From NCBI RefSeq assembly GCF_900636825.1, contig NZ_LR134318.1, positions 5,255,501 through 5,319,500 on the forward strand: a stretch of DNA of 64,000 nt, read 5' to 3'. Shown here piece after piece: positions 61,057 through 64,000 of the stretch (the first letter of the stretch is position 1; every line of letters starts with the position of its first letter). Source of the DNA: Pseudomonas fluorescens. GTDB taxonomy: Bacteria; Pseudomonadota; Gammaproteobacteria; Pseudomonadales; Pseudomonadaceae. The notes beneath the pieces are model-generated. The model searched no databases, had not been told where the DNA came from, and saw only the letters and a list, made by a program, of their open reading frames with translations. A program made the position numbers and the translations under genes.

Positions 61057-61752
61057 TTACGCGTCCAGCGAGCTCTGGTCGATGACCAGACCTGGGCCCA
61101 TAGTGGTGCTCAGGGTAACGCGCTTGACGTAAATGCCTTTCGAGGAAGCTGGCTTGATACGCTTCAGATCAGCGATCAGGGCTTCAACGTTTTCCTTCAG
61201 CTTGACGGCGTCGAAGCCCATCTTGCCAACGGAAGTGTGGATGATGCCGTTTTTGTCGGTGCGATAACGAACCTGACCAGCCTTGGCGTTTTTAACCGCG
61301 TTAGCCACGTCCGGAGTCACGGTGCCGACTTTAGGGTTAGGCATCAGGCCACGTGGACCGAGGATCTGACCCAACTGACCCACAACGCGCATCGCATCCG
61401 GGGATGCAATTACTACGTCATAGTTCAGGTCGCCGCCTTTCATTTCGGCAGCCAGATCGTCCATACCTACACGGTCAGCGCCGGCAGCCAGAGCGGCCTC
61501 AGCAGCTGGACCCTGAGTGAACACAGCAACGCGAACGGTCTTGCCAGTGCCGTGTGGCAGCACGGTAGCGCTACGAACAACCTGGTCGGACTTACGCGGG
61601 TCTACACCCAGGTTTACAGCAACGTCGAACGACTCGCTGAACTTGACAGTCGACAGCTCAGCCAGCAGAGCAGCGGCATCTGCAATGTTGTAGGCCTTGC
61701 CTGCTTCGATTTTGCCGGCGATAGCCTTTTGACGCTTGGTCAGCTTAGCCAT
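61057..61752 (-). CDS. rplA: 50S ribosomal protein L1
   Basis: 231 residues: AKLTKRQKAIAGKIEAGKAY, the signature LGRILGPRGLMPNPKVGTVT-type motif (here LGQILGPRGLMPNPKVGTVT) and the end STTMGPGLVIDQSSLDA. It forms the L1 stalk that moves E-site tRNA; in E. coli it represses rplKA. Its ATG overlaps the rplK stop as TAATG. Confidence 0.98.
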   Translation of the reverse strand: MAKLTKRQKAIAGKIEAGKAYNIADAAALLAELSTVKFSESFDVAVNLGVDPRKSDQVVRSATVLPHGTGKTVRVAVFTQGPAAEAALAAGADRVGMDDLAAEMKGGDLNYDVVIASPDAMRVVGQLGQILGPRGLMPNPKVGTVTPDVANAVKNAKAGQVRYRTDKNGIIHTSVGKMGFDAVKLKENVEALIADLKRIKPASSKGIYVKRVTLSTTMGPGLVIDQSSLDA

Positions 61753-62183
61753 TACACACCCTCCACGTTAAGGCCCATGCTACGAGCAGAACCGGCGATA
61801 GTACGCACGGCTGCATCCATATCAGCTGCAGTCAGATCCGCGTTTTTGGTTTTCGCGATTTCTTCCAGCTGAGCACGAGTAACAGTGCCAACCTTAACGG
61901 TGTTCGGACGAGCGGAACCGCTGGTCAGACCGGCCGCCTTCTTCAGCAGAACCGAAGCAGGGGTGGATTTGGTTTCAAAAGTGAAGCTACGGTCGCTGTA
62001 GACAGTGATGATCACTGGAGTCGGCAGACCTGCTTCAAGACCCTGGGTACGGGCGTTGAAAGCCTTGCAGAATTCCATGATGTTCACGCCGTGCTGACCC
62101 AGAGCAGGACCAACAGGTGGGCTTGGGTTAGCCTGAGCGGCCTTCACTTGCAGCTTGATGTAAGCGGTAATCTTCTTGGCCAT
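61752..62183 (-). CDS. rplK: 50S ribosomal protein L11
   Basis: 143 residues: MAKKITAYIKLQVKAAQANP, PPVGPALGQHGVNIMEFCKA and the C-terminal rRNA-binding domain (AGSARSMGLNVEGV). It forms the GTPase-associated centre. Start 62183 is conserved; an ATG at 62195 lies upstream. 117 bp after nusG, with a terminator between. Confidence 0.98.
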   Translation of the reverse strand: MAKKITAYIKLQVKAAQANPSPPVGPALGQHGVNIMEFCKAFNARTQGLEAGLPTPVIITVYSDRSFTFETKSTPASVLLKKAAGLTSGSARPNTVKVGTVTRAQLEEIAKTKNADLTAADMDAAVRTIAGSARSMGLNVEGV

Positions 62184-62256
62184 GAGGCACTCCAATTACG
62201 GGTTCGAACGCCTCGAAAGGCTCCCCGGTTACTTGCGCGTATATCCCAGTGACGAC

Positions 62257-62285
62257 AAAACCCCACAGCCTTTGGCTGCGGGGTT
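62257..62285 (-). terminator. terminator between nusG and rplK
   Basis: On the minus strand AACCCCGCAGCC, loop AAA, GGCTGTGGGGTT (12 pairs, one G-U) is followed by TTTG. It divides secE-nusG from the rplKAJL unit, although no convincing promoter was seen between it and rplK. Confidence 0.85.
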
Positions 62286-62300
62286 GGGATGCTTGCTCAG

Positions 62301-62834
62301 CTAGACCTTTTCGACCTGACTGAACTCTAACTCTACCGGAGTAGAGCGACCGAAAATTGTCACCGCCACCTGGACGCGACTCTTCTCGTAATTAACTTCT
62401 TCGACGGTGCCATTGAAATCAGCGAATGGACCATCAGTGACACGAACCATTTCGCCCGGCTCAAACAGAGTCTTGGGCTTCGGCTTGTCGCTACCATCAG
62501 CAACACGACGCAGAATGGCTTCCGCCTCTTTGTCCGTGATAGGCGCAGGCTTATCGGCAGTACCGCCAATGAACCCCATCACCCGAGGAGTATCCTTGAC
62601 CAAGTGCCAAGTCCCCTCATTCATATCCATCTGTACCAGCACGTAACCTGGGAAGAACTTGCGTTCACTTTTGCGCTTCTGGCCATTACGCATTTCAACC
62701 ACTTCTTCAGTGGGAACCAGAATTTCGCCGAAGCCATCTTCCATGCCAGCCAGCTTTACGCGCTCAATCAGCGAGCGCATGACATGCTTCTCGTAACCCG
62801 AGTAAGCATGCACAACGTACCAACGCTTAGCCAC
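62301..62834 (-). CDS. nusG: transcription termination/antitermination protein NusG
   Basis: 177 residues. NGN domain (AKRWYVVHAYSGYEKHVMRS; RKFFPGYVLVQM; PRVMGFIGG) and a C-terminal KOW domain (GEMVRVTDGPFADFNGTVEE) that contacts Rho or S10. It starts 9 bp after the secE stop, the standard pair. Confidence 0.98.
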   Translation of the reverse strand: MAKRWYVVHAYSGYEKHVMRSLIERVKLAGMEDGFGEILVPTEEVVEMRNGQKRKSERKFFPGYVLVQMDMNEGTWHLVKDTPRVMGFIGGTADKPAPITDKEAEAILRRVADGSDKPKPKTLFEPGEMVRVTDGPFADFNGTVEEVNYEKSRVQVAVTIFGRSTPVELEFSQVEKV

Positions 62835-62843
62835 GGGACACCC

Positions 62844-63212
62844 TTAGCCGACAATCAAGGAAACAAGCCAACCGAGCAGGGAATCAAGCCCCCACAGCAG
62901 CAACGCCATAACCAGCACAACAGCCACCACAATCAGTGTGGTCTGCGTGGTTTCTTGGCGAGTTGGCCACACGACTTTACGAATCTCGGTGCGAGCTTCC
63001 TTAACCAGTACAAAGAAAGACTTGCCCTTCGCAGTCTGCAGGCCTACAAAGGCAGCTACAGCAGCAATGACAAGCAAAGCGAGTACACGGTACAGGATCG
63101 GCGAAGCAGAGTAATACTGATTGCCAACAACGCCAACAACCACTAAAGCGACAACTACAAGCCACTTGAGCAGATCGAAGCGAGAGCCTTGAGCTTCAGC
63201 TTTAGGAGTCAT
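62844..63212 (-). CDS. secE: preprotein translocase subunit SecE
   Basis: 122 residues with three membrane helices (about 15-35, 42-60, 93-118) and the conserved cytoplasmic segment EARTEIRKVVWPTRQETTQT before the last helix. It clamps SecY in the translocon. It lies 45 bp after tRNA-Trp and 9 bp before nusG. Confidence 0.97.
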   Translation of the reverse strand: MTPKAEAQGSRFDLLKWLVVVALVVVGVVGNQYYSASPILYRVLALLVIAAVAAFVGLQTAKGKSFFVLVKEARTEIRKVVWPTRQETTQTTLIVVAVVLVMALLLWGLDSLLGWLVSLIVG

Positions 63213-63257
63213 CTATGAAGATCCTGTGAAAAGAAAGCCAGACACACTGAGTGAATC

Positions 63258-63333
63258 TGGCAGGTCAGGAGGGAATCGAACCCCCAACCTACGGTTTTGG
63301 AGACCGTCGCTCTGCCAATTGAGCTACTGACCT
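63258..63333 (-). tRNA. trpT: tRNA-Trp (anticodon CCA)
   Basis: 76 nt including the encoded 3' CCA. On the minus strand the acceptor AGGTCAG pairs with CTGACCT, the D-loop is AGCTCAATTGGCAGAGC, the anticodon arm ACGGTCTCCAAAACCGT shows CCA, and the T-arm is GGGGGTTCGATTCCCTC-like. It lies between tuf and secE, as in other Pseudomonas and E. coli. Confidence 0.97.
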
Positions 63334-63386
63334 AAAACAAAATCAGGCCGACCATTATGCCGGCCCGAAAAATACATTACAACTAT

Positions 63387-64000
63387 TTACTCGATGATTT
63401 TGGCTACGACGCCAGCGCCGACGGTACGACCGCCTTCACGGATAGCGAAACGCAGACCGTCTTCCATCGCGATGGTTTTGATCAGGGTAACAGTCATCTG
63501 AATGTTGTCACCTGGCATTACCATTTCAACGCCTTCTGGCAGCTCGCAGTTACCAGTCACGTCAGTAGTACGGAAGTAGAACTGTGGACGGTAGCCTTTG
63601 AAGAACGGAGTGTGACGACCGCCTTCTTCCTTGCTCAGAACGTAAACTTCTGCAGTGAACTTGGTGTGCGGCTTAACCGAACCCGGCTTAACCAGTACCT
63701 GACCACGCTCAACGTCGTCACGCTTGGTACCACGCAGCAGAACGCCGCAGTTCTCGCCAGCACGACCTTCGTCGAGCAGTTTGCGGAACATTTCAACACC
63801 AGTGCAGGTGCTGACGGTGGTGTCGCGCAGACCAACGATTTCCAGCGGATCCTGAACGCGAACGATACCGCGCTCGATACGACCAGTCACAACAGTACCG
63901 CGACCCGAGATCGAGAATACGTCTTCGATTGGCATCAGGAATGGCTTGTCGATCATACGAACTGGTTCTGGGATGTAGGCATCCAGAGTTTCAACCAGCT
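63387..64000 (-). CDS. tufA: elongation factor Tu (second copy, cut by window end)
   Basis: Only the C-terminal ~204 codons are inside the window; the start lies beyond 64000. The visible protein is identical to that of the copy at 46829-48022. The DNA differs at seven positions, all synonymous, and the last ~230 bp of the gene show no difference. It precedes tRNA-Trp and secE, the usual place of the first tuf gene. Confidence 0.97.
   Translation of the reverse strand, partial: LVETLDAYIPEPVRMIDKPFLMPIEDVFSISGRGTVVTGRIERGIVRVQDPLEIVGLRDTTVSTCTGVEMFRKLLDEGRAGENCGVLLRGTKRDDVERGQVLVKPGSVKPHTKFTAEVYVLSKEEGGRHTPFFKGYRPQFYFRTTDVTGNCELPEGVEMVMPGDNIQMTVTLIKTIAMEDGLRFAIREGGRTVGAGVVAKIIE

Noticed and set aside
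63387..63956. Short EF-Tu reading as a truncated pseudogene
   Set aside because: The frame continues without a break to the window end. It is cut by the window, not broken.

Overview
The window is GC-rich chromosomal DNA from a Pseudomonas, most likely the P. fluorescens group. Three things point there. The order oprG region / ssb-MFS-uvrA-ftnA-katA-rplQ matches the one known from P. aeruginosa. tuf-tRNA-Trp-secE-nusG-rplKAJL-rpoBC-rpsLG-fusA-tuf-S10-spc-alpha form one uninterrupted block. The gaps between genes carry several of the paired inverted REP (REPIN) families typical of fluorescent pseudomonads.

Layout. Positions 1-5370 hold the end of an ABC permease gene, a DUF3299 exported protein, an IS3-family (IS150-type) element sitting inside a REPIN, the outer-membrane protein OprG, and a convergent pair of sugar-nucleotide/SDR-type genes. 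Positions 5695-9981 encode the large helicase Lhr. Positions 10096-12201 (minus) encode an MscS-family channel, preceded by four exact-length 108-bp tandem repeats. Positions 12868-16842 are a tightly overlapping operon of DUF72, a YbhP-like phosphohydrolase, cardiolipin synthase ClsB and YbhN. Positions 16958-18815 (minus) hold an alpha/beta hydrolase and a DUF3182 protein. A GlxA-type regulator and a cysteine hydrolase diverge at about 20.1 kb. Positions 20896-25436 are a complete yjfIJKLMC-type operon (DUF2170, PspA, DUF2491, DUF350, DUF1190, glutathionylspermidine-synthase-like ATP-grasp), whose first protein has an extra N-terminal domain and whose promoter is flanked by two ACGCGT-centred palindromes.

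From 25.6 kb the content is housekeeping: ssb, an MFS transporter, uvrA, ftnA (a ferritin lacking the bacterioferritin haem ligand) and katA. The ribosomal/transcription superoperon then runs on the minus strand to the window end: alpha operon (rplQ-rpoA-rpsD-rpsK-rpsM), spc operon, S10 operon, tuf-fusA-rpsG-rpsL, rpoC-rpoB, rplL-rplJ, rplA-rplK, nusG-secE, tRNA-Trp and a second tuf cut by the window edge. Readable sigma70-type promoters sit in front of rpsM, rpsJ and rpsL. Intrinsic terminators or attenuators sit at the breaks after rpmJ, tuf and nusG, and between rplL and rpoB.

No CRISPR array, prophage, toxin-antitoxin or defence island was seen. The best candidates for something new are the yjf operon with its putative self-regulator, the REPIN/IS composite whose transposase reads out into the REP, the 108-bp array, and a long structured gap between rpsN and rpsH.
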